DNA of 64,000 nucleotides from Turicibacter sp. TJ11 (GCF_021497505.1 NZ_CP069349.1:707861-771860); one strand, 5' to 3'; positions 7,988 to 16,882 are shown, counted from the first letter of the stretch. Translations and numbers: made by a program. Notes: generated by a model not told the origin, from the sequence alone.

Positions 7988-8539
7988 TTATTTTTGTTTG
8001 ATTTTTATTCCTTTTGTTAAAAGAAATTCTTCAAATCTTTCGGATGACCCCGTAGTAAACTTATCCTTATCAATTGCTAAAGCAAATTCTTTTTCATAAA
8101 TCAATACAAATACATTCTTTGTTTTGTATACTAAACTAATACGATCATGAGGTAACTTAGCATCAAGATTATTTTTATTAATTAGCAGATTGTTTGTATT
8201 AGCCTTAGAAAAATCCCCATTCAGTTCAAGATAGTCTTCAAAAACAGTTATATTAATAATGGGATCTTCATCACCTAATAGAACTTTTTGTTGTTTATAA
8301 ACTTTTGCTCCATTCGATCGATAAATTTGAATGGGAGTCATTAACATAATAGGCACTAAAAATAAACAAACCATAACGAGCATATAATCTTCAACTAAAT
8401 AGCCGTATATGGCAAGGCATAAGTATACAAACGTTGCAGTCAAAAGCATCGGTCGAATAAAGGGGTTAAGTGTTACCTTGCAAAGATCGATGTTAACTAA
8501 TTTATTTAATGTCGTTTCATTTTTAAATAAAATCTCCAT
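7988..8539 (-). CDS. YcxB-like membrane protein, paralogue 2
   Basis: A 183-residue YcxB-like protein. Starting at the ATG at 8539 gives MEILFKNETTLNK, the same N-terminus as its paralogues; a GTG at 8548 is an alternative with closer spacing to GAGAGG. There are two membrane spans (about 32-72) and a C-terminal beta domain with LPHDRISLVYKTKNVFVLIY and FTTGSSERFEEFLLTKG. It faces opposite to its neighbour at 6711, so the pair is not a simple tandem duplicate in one operon. Function unknown. Confidence 0.72.
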   Translation of the reverse strand: MEILFKNETTLNKLVNIDLCKVTLNPFIRPMLLTATFVYLCLAIYGYLVEDYMLVMVCLFLVPIMLMTPIQIYRSNGAKVYKQQKVLLGDEDPIINITVFEDYLELNGDFSKANTNNLLINKNNLDAKLPHDRISLVYKTKNVFVLIYEKEFALAIDKDKFTTGSSERFEEFLLTKGIKIKQK

Positions 8540-8669
8540 GGTTATCACTCATTCCTCTCTAACGCACTTTTAGATAGTTCATATTATAACCTTTTTTTGG
8601 CATATAAACAATAATGCCTAGGTATTGTGTTAAAATCACTTTTTTTCTTTTGCTTATAATTGAATAGAA

Positions 8670-8826
8670 AAGAGAATTGAAATAACCAGAAATACCCGCT
8701 ACAACAGGACATCAAATGTCATATTTCTAGATAGTCACTAACGATCCATCCCACCTAGTTACCCGCCTATGGCATATGTCGGGTGGGGTGTGCTTGATCG
8801 TTAGCTTCATGTAGTGGGATATTTTT
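8670..8826 (+). repeat. U element, copy 2, apparently interrupted by cassette B
   Basis: It starts with TTGAAATAACCAGAAATACCCG, paralleling the start of copy 3, and lacks the second hairpin. The third hairpin is present with a different sequence but the same pairing (CTAACGATC / GATCGTTAG), as is the closing GTAGTGGGATATTT, which pairs with AAATACCCGCTAC. The expected tail resumes, degenerate, after the right end of cassette B (AAATATCATCATAA near 11935). Confidence 0.65.
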
Positions 8827-9424
8827 AAATATAAGGCTTTGTTTTAGAAGAATGTTGATTTTTCACATATAGTTTAGTTGTTCGTTGAATACTTGGTAAA
8901 AAAAGGATATATTCAATAGAGAATTCATAAGGGGTTGAAAGGGGAGATACAAAATGGAAATTTTATTTAAAAATCAGTTTACTTTAACCCAAGAAGATAC
9001 GAAGGAAATACATAAAGTAAATACACAAAGATACAGAAGAACTTCTTTACTGATGCTATGCTTGGGTGTTATACTCGTAAGCGATTGTGTGGTGTCATGG
9101 TGGGCACAGTATTGGTATATCATTATGGCATGGGTGATTATGGTAGCATGGTTATTCATTAGTCGAGCTCGAGCCCTTCGAAAACAACTAACGATTTTTC
9201 AACAACAGCAAGTGGTTTTGCATAATCATAGCCCTATCGTTAAAACAACAATGATGTTTGATGAATACATGGAATTTCATTCATCAAACGGTGCTAAATT
9301 AACTGTTCACTATGATCAGATTACCTTTGTTAAAAAGTAAGCACGTAATAATAACACGGGTACAAAAAAAGCTACCAATCCTGTAAACTAAAGGTACAGA
9401 GTTGGTAGCTGTTATTTTATATCG

Positions 9425-10929
9425 CTATCCACAATTCTCTTGAACGTTTTTTGCCCATGGCAAAAAGCCCACCAACAAGTCTGGATTTCGTATGAAATCT
9501 ACATTTGGCAGTTTTTCAAAAAGATAAGTGAGATATTTAGACGGATTTAGACTGTTTGCTTTGGCTGTCTCAATGATCGTGTATGCCATCGCATTAGCAG
9601 TCGCGCCTTTCATACTGGTTGAAAAGAGGTAGTTTTTACGACCAATCGCGATAGGGCGAATCGCTTGTTCAGCTAGATTATTCGAGGCTTCAAGATTTCC
9701 ATCGTCTAAAAAGCGCAAAAGTTCTACCTTTTGATTTAAGGCATACATCACCGCTGTTTGAAGTTTTCCTTTCATGGCATAGAACGATTCTAGCCAGTCA
9801 AAAAATTCTTCCACAACAGGTTTGATGATCAGTTGGCGCTGCTTTTGACGTTGCTCAGGAGATAAATCTTTAATAGTCTTTTCGAAGCTAAAGATTTGAT
9901 CGCAGTACTCCACTGCTTTTTTCGCTTTTCCGTTGTTTCCTGGTATCTCGAAAAATTTTCTTCTGACATGGGCCCAACACCCAACTAATGAAATGTTCGG
10001 GATATTTTTATATCCTGAATAACCATCACAATGAAGATATCCTTTGAATCCTTCTAAGATGGTGGTTGCCACCGCACGTTCACGTGTCAGATCGGCATGG
10101 TAATACGCCACAGGATGTTCGGTATTTTTGATGGTACGGAATAACCAAATCCGTGCTTGAGAGGTCGCTGATTTACCATCTGTTCGATTTAAGATTTGAT
10201 AAGGTGTTTCATCCGCATGTAAAACCTTATTTTGGACTAACGCTTTTCTAAGTAAATCATAAATGGGGCGTAACCAATCATGACTAGCGATAATAATCCA
10301 ATTAGAGAGGGTTTTATCACTCACACTCAATCCATAGCGTGCCCATTCTGATACCTGGCGATAACAAGGAATACTTAAGATGTATTTATGATGAAAAACT
10401 TCAGCTAAAACACTGGCTCCGGCAAAGCTTCTTTGAATCGGAGCTTTTGGTGTTTCGGCACAACGAATCGGTTTAGCTTCGATAGATTCGTCATGACAAT
10501 CACAAGCATAAGTATAAGCAATGTAACGCTTTTTATATAATCGGGCTGGAACGAAACAGACTTCGTCACGAATGATCCTTTTCCCCATTCGTTTCATTTC
10601 ATTTCCACAATTCATACATCGGCAGTCTTCCCCATGTAATTGGCAATGAACTTCTTCAATGGGTAAGTCTTTGATTAATTCTGCTTTTCTTCCTTTTTGT
10701 TTTTTACGTCGATACGTGATTTCTTCGACGGTTTGGTCTTCAGTTGTCTCTGTCTCTTCAAAAAATCATCTGGATCAAATAATGAAATTTGGCCTTCGGC
10801 TACTTTAGTCTTTTCACTCGAAGATCCAAATAGCTTTTTATTTAGATACTGAATTTGTTCAGTTAATTGGCGAACTTGTTCTAGAAGTGCCTTATTTTGT
10901 TCCATTAAGTGTTGTTCAAGTTCTGTCAT
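9425..10929 (-). pseudogene. tnpC: IS66 transposase TnpC, frameshifted
   Basis: The N-terminal piece (from 10929: leucine zipper, then NKKLFGSSSEKTK) runs out of frame near 10762 in a run of six T read on the minus strand, in codons for DPDDFL. Adding one T continues the protein as FFEETETTEDQTVEEITYRR into the zinc-binding and DDE core of the downstream frame (LHADETPYQIL, GYSGYKNI, NLAEQAIRPIAIGRKNYLF). The simplest reading is a single-base deletion in the homopolymer. A programmed slip or a sequencing error are alternatives. Confidence 0.85.
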
Positions 10930-11035
10930 CCAAGTCGCCTACTTTCAAAATGTCTATATCTTAACCCTAGTATACCTAATCTCACAACAGATGAAAATAG
11001 AAATAAGGGATTTTGTCGAAAATCCCTTATTTCTA

Positions 11036-11392
11036 TTAATATAGGTCACCAGTTTTAGCTGGTTTGATGGCTTTAGGTTGTTGAATAGAGAGACCTTCTA
11101 ATAACCAGCGTAATTCCTGGGACGTTAATTTCTTAACCTCATCTTGATCTTTTGGCCATTGTAGATGACCGTTCTCAATTCGTTTATAAAATAACATAAA
11201 TCCGTCATGATCCCAGTATAAAGCTTTGTAGCGATCTTTTTTTCTTCCACAAAACAAGAAGATGGCATCGTCAAATAAGTCTAGATTATATTTATCTGAA
11301 ACTAAATTCGCTAAGCCATCAATTCCACAACGCATATCGGTGTGACCGCAAACAATGAAGATGTTTTGAACTTCTGTAAAATTAACGAGCAT
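11036..11392 (-). CDS. tnpB: IS66 accessory protein TnpB
   Basis: A 118-residue IS66 orf2 protein. Family features are IFIVCGHTDMRCGIDGLANLV at the N-terminus, FLFCGRKKDRYKALYWDHDGF in the middle, and the C-terminal LTSQELRWLLEGLSI. It is needed with TnpA for transposition of three-gene IS66 elements. Its start overlaps the end of tnpA by 11 bp, suggesting translational coupling. It appears intact. Confidence 0.93.
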   Translation of the reverse strand: MLVNFTEVQNIFIVCGHTDMRCGIDGLANLVSDKYNLDLFDDAIFLFCGRKKDRYKALYWDHDGFMLFYKRIENGHLQWPKDQDEVKKLTSQELRWLLEGLSIQQPKAIKPAKTGDLY

Positions 11393-11576
11393 ACTTTGAC
11401 ATCTCCGCTAAAACAGCATGTAAGATATGTTTATCAACGCCATTGTAAAACAGCACTTCAGCATCTTTGATTTTAAACTGACAAGTAGGTATATCCTTAT
11501 TAGTCGCAGATTTTGAGTGAGACTTTAAATGAGAGTCACTCAATGCGACTGGAATTATCATAGGCTTTTCTTTCAT
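11382..11576 (-). CDS. tnpA: IS66 accessory protein TnpA
   Basis: A 64-residue product starting at the ATG at 11576, preceded on the minus strand by AAAGGAGGTCAATTTTCT. It is short for an IS66 TnpA and does not show a clear helix-turn-helix. Position (first gene of the element) and overlap with tnpB support the assignment. The C-terminus ILHAVLAEMSKYAR fits the family. Confidence 0.7.
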   Translation of the reverse strand: MKEKPMIIPVALSDSHLKSHSKSATNKDIPTCQFKIKDAEVLFYNGVDKHILHAVLAEMSKYAR

Positions 11577-11812
11577 AGAAAATTGACCTCCTTTTCTTTG
11601 ATAGCTACAGTATAGCCCAAAGTTGGAGGTCAAAATAGACATGTTTATATTACGTGCTTACGTTAAAAAGACAGCTCATTTTATGATAATTTTTTATGAA
11701 AAAGTGGTGACAGTTCCTGTTAAAAAGTCTGGATTTTCAAAAGGAACACCTGAAGCATTTGAAGCATTTCTTTTGGAAAAAGGGGTAAAAGTGAAATAAA
11801 ATATAATCAAAT

Positions 11813-11855
11813 AAAAAGAGAAGTTATTTTAACTTAGATAACTTCTCTTTTTTAT
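11813..11855 (+). terminator. Terminator of the disrupted YcxB-like gene
   Basis: AAAAAGAGAAGTTAT pairs with ATAACTTCTCTTTTT. It lies 14 bp after the stop and inside cassette B, as in cassettes A and C. Confidence 0.88.
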
Positions 11856-12070
11856 TATTTATGAGCTGTCGGTTTATTTAGTTAGGTAGATATATCAACA
11901 TTATTTTAAAACACAGCCTTTTAATTTAATGTAAAATATCATCATAAAAAGATTGTAGCAAGAAATAATAGTCAAGTCTATACGAATATTAATTTTCAAC
12001 TGATTGATTGAATTTCAAGAACAAGGGAATTGGGGTACTTTGTGGGCAAAGATCTTACGTTTTTTATTTA

Positions 12071-12096
12071 TATCAATACTATTTTAAAACAGAGCT
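12071..12096 (-). repeat. Solo ISL3-type right end
   Basis: TATCAATACTATTTTAAAAC then AGAGC matches the cassette ends, but no partner left end is found nearby. The DNA between 11922 and 12070 holds no gene I can support. This looks like the remains of another cassette. Confidence 0.6.
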
Positions 12097-12105
12097 TATA
12101 ATTAA

Positions 12106-12150
12106 AAAAGTCAGTTAAGAATAATTCCTTATTCCCAAATGACTTTAATA
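12106..12150 (-). terminator. Likely terminator of the leftward gene at 12170
   Basis: AAAGTCA (12108-12114) pairs with TGACTTT (12139-12145) around a large loop, with a flanking run that reads as T on the minus strand. This is weaker than the other terminators. Confidence 0.5.
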
Positions 12151-12169
12151 AACTTTGGATTATTATTTT

Positions 12170-12547
12170 TTATCTCATCCATCCCTCAGCCGTATTATAT
12201 TCTGTATGCTCATTCGCCACTTCTTCTAACCAATTATCTAATGCTGCTTTAGAAAAGTAGTATTGACTATCAACTGTAAAATAGGGAAGCATCATTCCTG
12301 AAAAAATCCCATCCTCTTCTAAATCTGTTTTTTCAATATTCATCATTTTAATGACTTGTTCTTCTGATAAATGAAGATAATCTGCTGCTTCATTTATACC
12401 TAACGCTTGACTATTTTCTTTTGAATCGATTGAAGTCATATTAATCGCAGTTGATACCTTTGTAGCGATAATGGACGAGCCAATCACGATTGTACATGCA
12501 AGAATAATAATTGAAATGATTAACTCTTTATTACTTTTCATCTTCAT
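12170..12547 (-). CDS. Membrane-anchored HTH-like protein
   Basis: 125 residues: a positively charged start (MKMKSNKE), one membrane span (about 9-30), then a domain with the excisionase/MerR-like pattern. That pattern is INEAADYLHLSEEQVIKMM, followed by PYFTVDSQYYFSKAALDNWLEE, the layout of HTH_17 domains. If the anchor is real, the HTH-like domain would lie outside the membrane or be tethered beneath it. It may then bind a protein rather than DNA. A GGGGGATGA ribosome binding site precedes the ATG. Function unknown. Confidence 0.6.
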   Translation of the reverse strand: MKMKSNKELIISIIILACTIVIGSSIIATKVSTAINMTSIDSKENSQALGINEAADYLHLSEEQVIKMMNIEKTDLEEDGIFSGMMLPYFTVDSQYYFSKAALDNWLEEVANEHTEYNTAEGWMR

Positions 12548-12701
12548 CCCCCTTTAATTTACCATTTATTTACATTATACTATATTAAAGTATATTAATT
12601 ATAGTAAATTTTTATAATTAATACTATTTACACCATGCAGTTATCCTCTTTAAAATATTCTAATTATTTCAACCGATGTAAACAATTGACTAAATATTTA
12701 G

Positions 12702-14393
12702 GAGGGCACTGAAAAACAACTCACAAAAAAAGGAAAACACTGAAGCCTGAAGGGTTTCAGTGTTTTTTTATCATTTGTGATATAATGACTTGACTAATGA
12801 CATTTTTGGAGGCTCATCATGATTAAAGACTTTGAACAATTATCCTTAAATCTTTCTCAAGGACATCCTTATACGATAAAATTATTCCAAAAAATCACCC
12901 GTTACGTTTAATCCATGAACACATTGATTTTTCGTTTGTAACTCCACTACTTGGCGTGAACTATTCGATTGATTACGGAAGACCTGCCTATTCTCCTGAA
13001 GTCATGTTTAAGTTATTATTCCTTAAAATGCTTTACAATCTGTCGGATGAGCGTGTCATTCAAGAGGCTCAAGTCAATATGGCTTATAAATACTTTTTGA
13101 ATTTAGACCCCGAAGATCCACTCATGCATCCGTCTTCCTTAACTAAGTTCAGAAAACTGAGATTAAATCAGGAGGACATCTTAGAGGATTTATTAGGTGA
13201 AGTGATTAACCAAGCGATTCAAAAGAACTTAATTCCATCAAAGACACTGATCATGGATGCCACACATACACGAAGTCGGTATAAAGTTAAAACTCCCATT
13301 GAGAATTTAAGAGAGGTTTCTAAAAATATCAGAAAACAACTTTATCGTTACGTTCCTGAGGTGAAGGATCATGTTCCTCCAAAGCTTCATTCCACTGCTT
13401 CACTTGAAGAAGAGGTCATTTATACTCAAGAATTAATAGAGTTTTCTCATCGCTATCAAGATAAAAATAGACAGATTCAAGAAGCGAGAGAAAAAGCGTC
13501 AGACATCCTAAAAAATGGAACCTACCAAGCCATTCTTTCTGTCTCAGATCCAGAAGCTAAAATGAGTTATAAATCTAAAACTGAGGCGTTTGCCGGATAT
13601 AAGACACATCTAGCCATCACGGAGGAGCGTCTCATGACAGCGATTGAAGTGACCACGGGTGAAGTCAGTGATGGAAAGTATTTGAAAACATTGGTTGAAA
13701 AATCAAAAAAGAACGGAATAGAAGTGAAAGAAGTCTTAGCGGATGGCGCCTATTCAAGTAAAGAGAACTTAGAGTACATGGAGCAAGAAAATATAACGGC
13801 TGTAACGCCGTTAAATCCAATGGTCTTAAATGGTGGAAAACGAGAAGTTGAAGGATTTGAATATAATAAAGATGCGGGACAAATGAGATGTCCAGCTGGA
13901 CATTTAAGTGTCAGAAAAGCCCGTACGGGAAAGAAAAATCAAAAAACAAATCAAAGTTTAACTTATTACTTTGAGATAGAAAAATGTAAGCATTGTCCTT
14001 TAAGAGATGGATGTTATCGACCAGGGGCAAAATCTAAAACTTATTCCATGACCCTTAAATCAGACATCCATCAAAAGGCAATGGATGATCAGAAGACAGA
14101 AGAATTTAAAGAGAAGAAAAAACAACGTTATAAAATTGAGGCCAAAAATGCCGAGTTAAAACAGTCTCACGGATTTCAAACATGTAAATTCGCGAGACTT
14201 TTCGGCATGAAAATCCAAGCCTATTTAACAGCTTTTGTCGTTAATACGAAGAGAATAGTGAAGTTAGTGACAGAAAAACAAGCGATCTTTCAGATAGGTT
14301 TATTGGGTCTCATACAAAAAATGGATATGATAGAGAATAAAGAAAAAGGAGCCTATTATTTTATAAATAATAAGCTCCTTTTTCAGTGGCCTC
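12702..14393 (+). mobile_element. IS1182-family element
   Basis: The ends GAGGGCACTGAAAAA (12702) and, reversed, GAGGCCACTGAAAAA (ending 14393) form the inverted repeats. A 9-bp direct repeat AATATTTAG lies at 12693-12701 and 14394-14402. Just inside the left end is a terminator-like hairpin (AACACTGAA / TTCAGTGTT, 12738-12773) that would block incoming transcription. Element length is 1692 bp. Confidence 0.85.
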
Positions 14394-14449
14394 AATATTT
14401 AGTAGATACTTTTTTAAATCGAGTCATCCAAAGTTTTAAACGAATATGA
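12819..14449 (+). pseudogene. IS1182 transposase with N-terminal frameshift
   Basis: The natural start is ATG 12819 after a GGAGG-type site. It gives MIKDFEQLSLNLSQGH and then goes out of frame. From about 12866 the correct sequence continues in another frame as LYDKIIPKNHPLRLIHEHID. One extra base in CATCC (CATTCC) would join the two. The remaining frame from 12956 encodes 497 residues with the DDE core (TLIMDATHTRSRY, AGYKTHLAITEE, VLADGAYSSKENLEY) and a CPAG zinc region. The frame runs 56 bp past the IS end into flanking DNA before a stop at 14447. Confidence 0.85.
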
Positions 14450-14488
14450 AAAGAATTGAAAGATATTAATAATAATGAATTACCGACA

Positions 14489-14535
14489 ATAACCAAACCC
14501 ACACGACACAAGTGCGGTGTGGGTATCCTTATTTT
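14489..14535. repeat. Conserved bidirectional hairpin, copy 2
   Basis: The core CCCACACGACACAAGTGCGG then TGTGGG has the same ATCCTTATT right flank as copy 1 at 6578. The outer stem is shorter (AATAA / TTATT). Confidence 0.75.
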
Positions 14536-14939
14536 TTGAACCGGTATATAAAAGATCAGTTGAAATAACCAGTAATATCCCGCTATAAGCAACATTTAAA
14601 TTTCCTTTTTTCATAAAAAAGCAACACTAAACGGATAGGCGAATCATGTCAGAAAAGATGCACATCATTCGCCTTTTCTCATCGGATGCTAAGACTCAAA
14701 TCGTATGATTTTCGTCCTTAGCGAATATCTAATTAATTTTCAATGATCACTAAGCATCCATCCCTTTTTCTCCCCATATCGTGCCGATATTGGGGCGGTG
14801 GGGTGGCTGCTTAGTTTTTTTATTTAACGCTGTATTTTAGAGAAGTGTTGATATTAATTATTTCTGTGAAAAGAAGATGTTTTTAAAAATGTGATACAAT
14901 TATATTAGAAGTTACATCTAATTTTAAAGAGGTGATAAT

Positions 14940-15275
14940 GTGGCAAAACATGACTTTGGAATTATGCAAAATGAGCCTATGAATAACGAACGATTCGATG
15001 TATATGAACCTGAGAAATACCACTGCATTCAGCTTCACGATGATTTGATTGAAGATATTTTAACGGATTTAGAAAATGTACCTTGCTATTGGCATACACT
15101 TCAAGTTCCAGGTAAAGGTCTTGCATACTGTGGTACTACATTGATACCTCCTCAGTCACTAGAATTGTTCATGCAAATTTTGTCCTCACAACATCAATCA
15201 GAATATAATGATTTAATTTCTTTAGCTAATCAAGCAAAACAAGAAAATAAGTATATCATTCATTTTGGAATCTAA
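14940..15275 (+). CDS. Conserved cargo protein of cassette C, unknown function
   Basis: 111 residues from a GTG start preceded by AAAGAGGTGATAAT. It is a cytoplasmic protein with no signal or membrane segment. It contains DVYEPEKYHCIQLHDDLIED, CYWHTLQVPGKGLAYCGTTL, IPPQSLELF and a C-terminal YIIHFGI. I recall similar short proteins scattered in Bacillota without an assigned function, but I cannot name a family. It is the sole gene in cassette C. Confidence 0.7.
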   Translation: MAKHDFGIMQNEPMNNERFDVYEPEKYHCIQLHDDLIEDILTDLENVPCYWHTLQVPGKGLAYCGTTLIPPQSLELFMQILSSQHQSEYNDLISLANQAKQENKYIIHFGI

Positions 15276-15336
15276 TGGTTTATTAAATAGGGATAATCTG
15301 CTTAATTATTGCAGCTATTTTAATATTGAATAACAC

Positions 15337-15381
15337 AAAAAAGAGAGGGAATATTACTAAATCCAATTTCCTCTCTTTTTT
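15337..15381 (+). terminator. Terminator of the cassette C gene
   Basis: AAAAAGAGAGG pairs with CCTCTCTTTTT. It lies inside the cassette, as in cassettes A and B. Confidence 0.88.
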
Positions 15382-15603
15382 ACTTTACTTCTCAACACTT
15401 ATCTAAAACAGAGCCTTATTTAATATAGAACGTTCTTAGTAGCGGGATGTTAATACTTAGAAATCATCATAGTAGAGAGGTACTTCCAATCCAAACGGTT
15501 GCGAAGCAACGGATTGGGGTGGAAAGTTGTTAAATATCATGTCTTAACAGGGATTAGTTTTTATTCAATTGATTTAAAAATATTTACTTTTTATTGATCA
15601 AGA

Positions 15604-15640
15604 TCATCCCGCTTCCATGAAGAACTTAAACTTCATGACC
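15604..15640 (+). repeat. U element fragment (first segment only)
   Basis: ATCCCGCTTCCATGAAGAAC then TTAAACTTCAT matches the first segment of the copy at 19500. The rest of the element is missing. A degenerate AGGCTATGTT at 15657 may be an old cassette end. Confidence 0.65.
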
Positions 15641-15696
15641 TAGTATTAAAAATAATAGGCTATGTTAGCCCTCTTCGTGATAAATATGATATAAAA

Positions 15697-15746
15697 ACAA
15701 CCACGCCTTAGACTTTTCAATATATTGAATCCTAAGATGTGGTTGC
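15697..15746 (-). terminator. Terminator of the YcxB-like gene at 15798
   Basis: CAACCAC-GCCTTAG pairs with CTAAGATGTGGTTG around a short loop. Reading leftward it is followed by T residues. Confidence 0.75.
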
Positions 15747-15797
15747 TTCTATAACTTACTATAAATTGTTCGTACTATATTAATATTGTATATTAGA

Positions 15798-16310
15798 CTA
15801 TACATTACTCACTTTTTTTATAAAATTATCTTTTAAATCCTTATCTAAATATCTAATTGGAACAATATGTGCAGTAATTGCACTTGTATAAATAGCAATT
15901 ATATCATCATAAATTTTTACATCTTTTATAGTATTTATTTGCATGGTTTCAGAAGAAGATTTATTATATACAGTTATAGTTTCATTATCTATGATCATCT
16001 TCTTTTTTCCAAAGATTTCTGAGTTATCACCTTCATTTATTAATTTTTCAGTTTCTTTTTGTATTAAGTATCTATACTGCTTTGGATAAGTAATCATCCA
16101 TATTAGTAAAAATAATATGGCTATAATAGTCCAGTAAATACTTGGTTGATTAAATAAATTAGTACCTATGAAGTATATAGGTAAAGAAAATAATACAGGT
16201 ATTACGTATCTTAATAAGTTTAAATTCTTCTTCTGAGAAGGTGAATTTTCGGTATGGTACAGGTTAAATTTAATATAATCTTCTTTTGTAACCTCAAATT
16301 TAATTTCCAT
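15798..16310 (-). CDS. YcxB-like membrane protein, paralogue 4
   Basis: A 170-residue YcxB-like protein. The N-terminus MEIKFEVTKEDYIKFNLYH is of the more usual YcxB type. Two membrane spans follow (about 33-50 and 56-72), then KQYRYLIQKETEKLINEG and a C-terminal domain containing MQINTIKDVKIYDDIIAIYTS and IVPIRYL. It is more divergent than the other three paralogues. The ATG follows GGAGGATAAA. Its AT content is higher than its neighbours, which suggests separate acquisition. Confidence 0.78.
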   Translation of the reverse strand: MEIKFEVTKEDYIKFNLYHTENSPSQKKNLNLLRYVIPVLFSLPIYFIGTNLFNQPSIYWTIIAILFLLIWMITYPKQYRYLIQKETEKLINEGDNSEIFGKKKMIIDNETITVYNKSSSETMQINTIKDVKIYDDIIAIYTSAITAHIVPIRYLDKDLKDNFIKKVSNV

Positions 16311-16585
16311 TTTATCCTCCCAAAAATGTTGTTTAGAATAATTTTATTCTCAATATATAACAATTGCGAACTTAATTATATTATACGAAATATTCGATTA
16401 TTTTCCAATTATAAAATGGTTTCATTAATTTGAAGTAAAGTTCCTTATTTTAGGTTAACTCAATGAATCTATTTCTAATAGTGGTACTAGTTACATATGT
16501 ATCCTTGGATAGGTTACAATTAATTAGACAGTTTTTTTAAGGTCATGTAAAATGATAAATTATATTAATCTAAAGGAGCTTTAAC

Positions 16586-16882
<297 letters not shown>

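Larger units (their letters stand above)
9337..11661 (-). mobile_element. IS66-family element with tnpA-tnpB-tnpC
   Basis: 2325 bp bounded by inverted repeats GTAAGCACGTAATA (9337 onward) and TATTACGTGCTTAC (ending 11661), the GTAAGC start being typical of IS66. The 8-bp target duplication GTTAAAAA is perfect at 9329-9336 and 11662-11669. The gene order on the minus strand is tnpA, tnpB, tnpC. A strong hairpin (10997-11034) lies between tnpB and tnpC. Confidence 0.95.
8954..11799 (+). pseudogene. YcxB-like gene, paralogue 3, disrupted by IS66
   Basis: The 5' part (8954-9336) begins MEILFKNQFTLTQ and carries two membrane spans. It stops at TAA 9338 only because IS66 entered. Deleting the IS and one copy of the duplication GTTAAAAA restores an open frame into 11670-11799, ending FSKGTPEAFEAFLLEKGVKVK, the family's C-terminal signature. 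The restored protein would be 170 residues, matching its 178- and 183-residue paralogues. As it stands the gene encodes only 128 residues and is probably non-functional. Confidence 0.9.
8835..11918 (+). mobile_element. Mobile insertion cassette B, itself split by IS66
   Basis: The left end (8835-8860) reads GGCTTTGTTTTAGAAGAATG then TTGAT. The right end (11893-11918), reversed, reads GGCTGTGTTTTAAAATAATG. Without the 2.3-kb IS66 inside, the unit would be about 750 bp and hold one YcxB-like gene plus a terminator. The flanking 8-mers (AAATATAA and TTTTAATT) do not match, so the target duplication is lost or one end was exchanged. Confidence 0.65.
14820..15423 (+). mobile_element. Mobile insertion cassette C: ISL3-type ends around one gene
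   Basis: The element proper is 14828-15415 (588 bp). The left end reads CGCTGTATTTTAGAGAAGTG then TTGAT. The right end, reversed, reads GGCTCTGTTTTAGATAAGTG then TTGAG. The flanking direct repeats TTATTTAA at 14820-14827 and 15416-15423 are identical (8 bp). It carries one forward gene and its terminator and no transposase. It inserted between the third hairpin and the tail of a U element. Confidence 0.85.
14566..15530 (+). repeat. U element, copy 3, split by cassette C
   Basis: The left part (14566-14819) holds CCCGCTA, the GGCGAATCATGTCA hairpin region, the GCTAAGAC hairpin, and the third hairpin (CTAAGCA / TGCTTAG with CCATCCC / GGGGTGG) plus T-run. The right part (15421-15530) starts with TAGCGGG at 15439 and carries the same tail as copy 1 (TTAATACTTAGAAATCATC). 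The intervening 588 bp plus an 8-bp duplication is exactly cassette C, so the repeat is older than the cassette. Confidence 0.8.

Noticed and set aside
6165-15530. Integron attC-like sites with gene cassettes
   Set aside because: The third hairpins of the U elements begin and end like CTAAC...GTTAG in some copies, but the conserved GTTRRRY core is not constant, cassette genes face both ways, and no integrase is present. Perfect 8-bp duplications fit transposition better.
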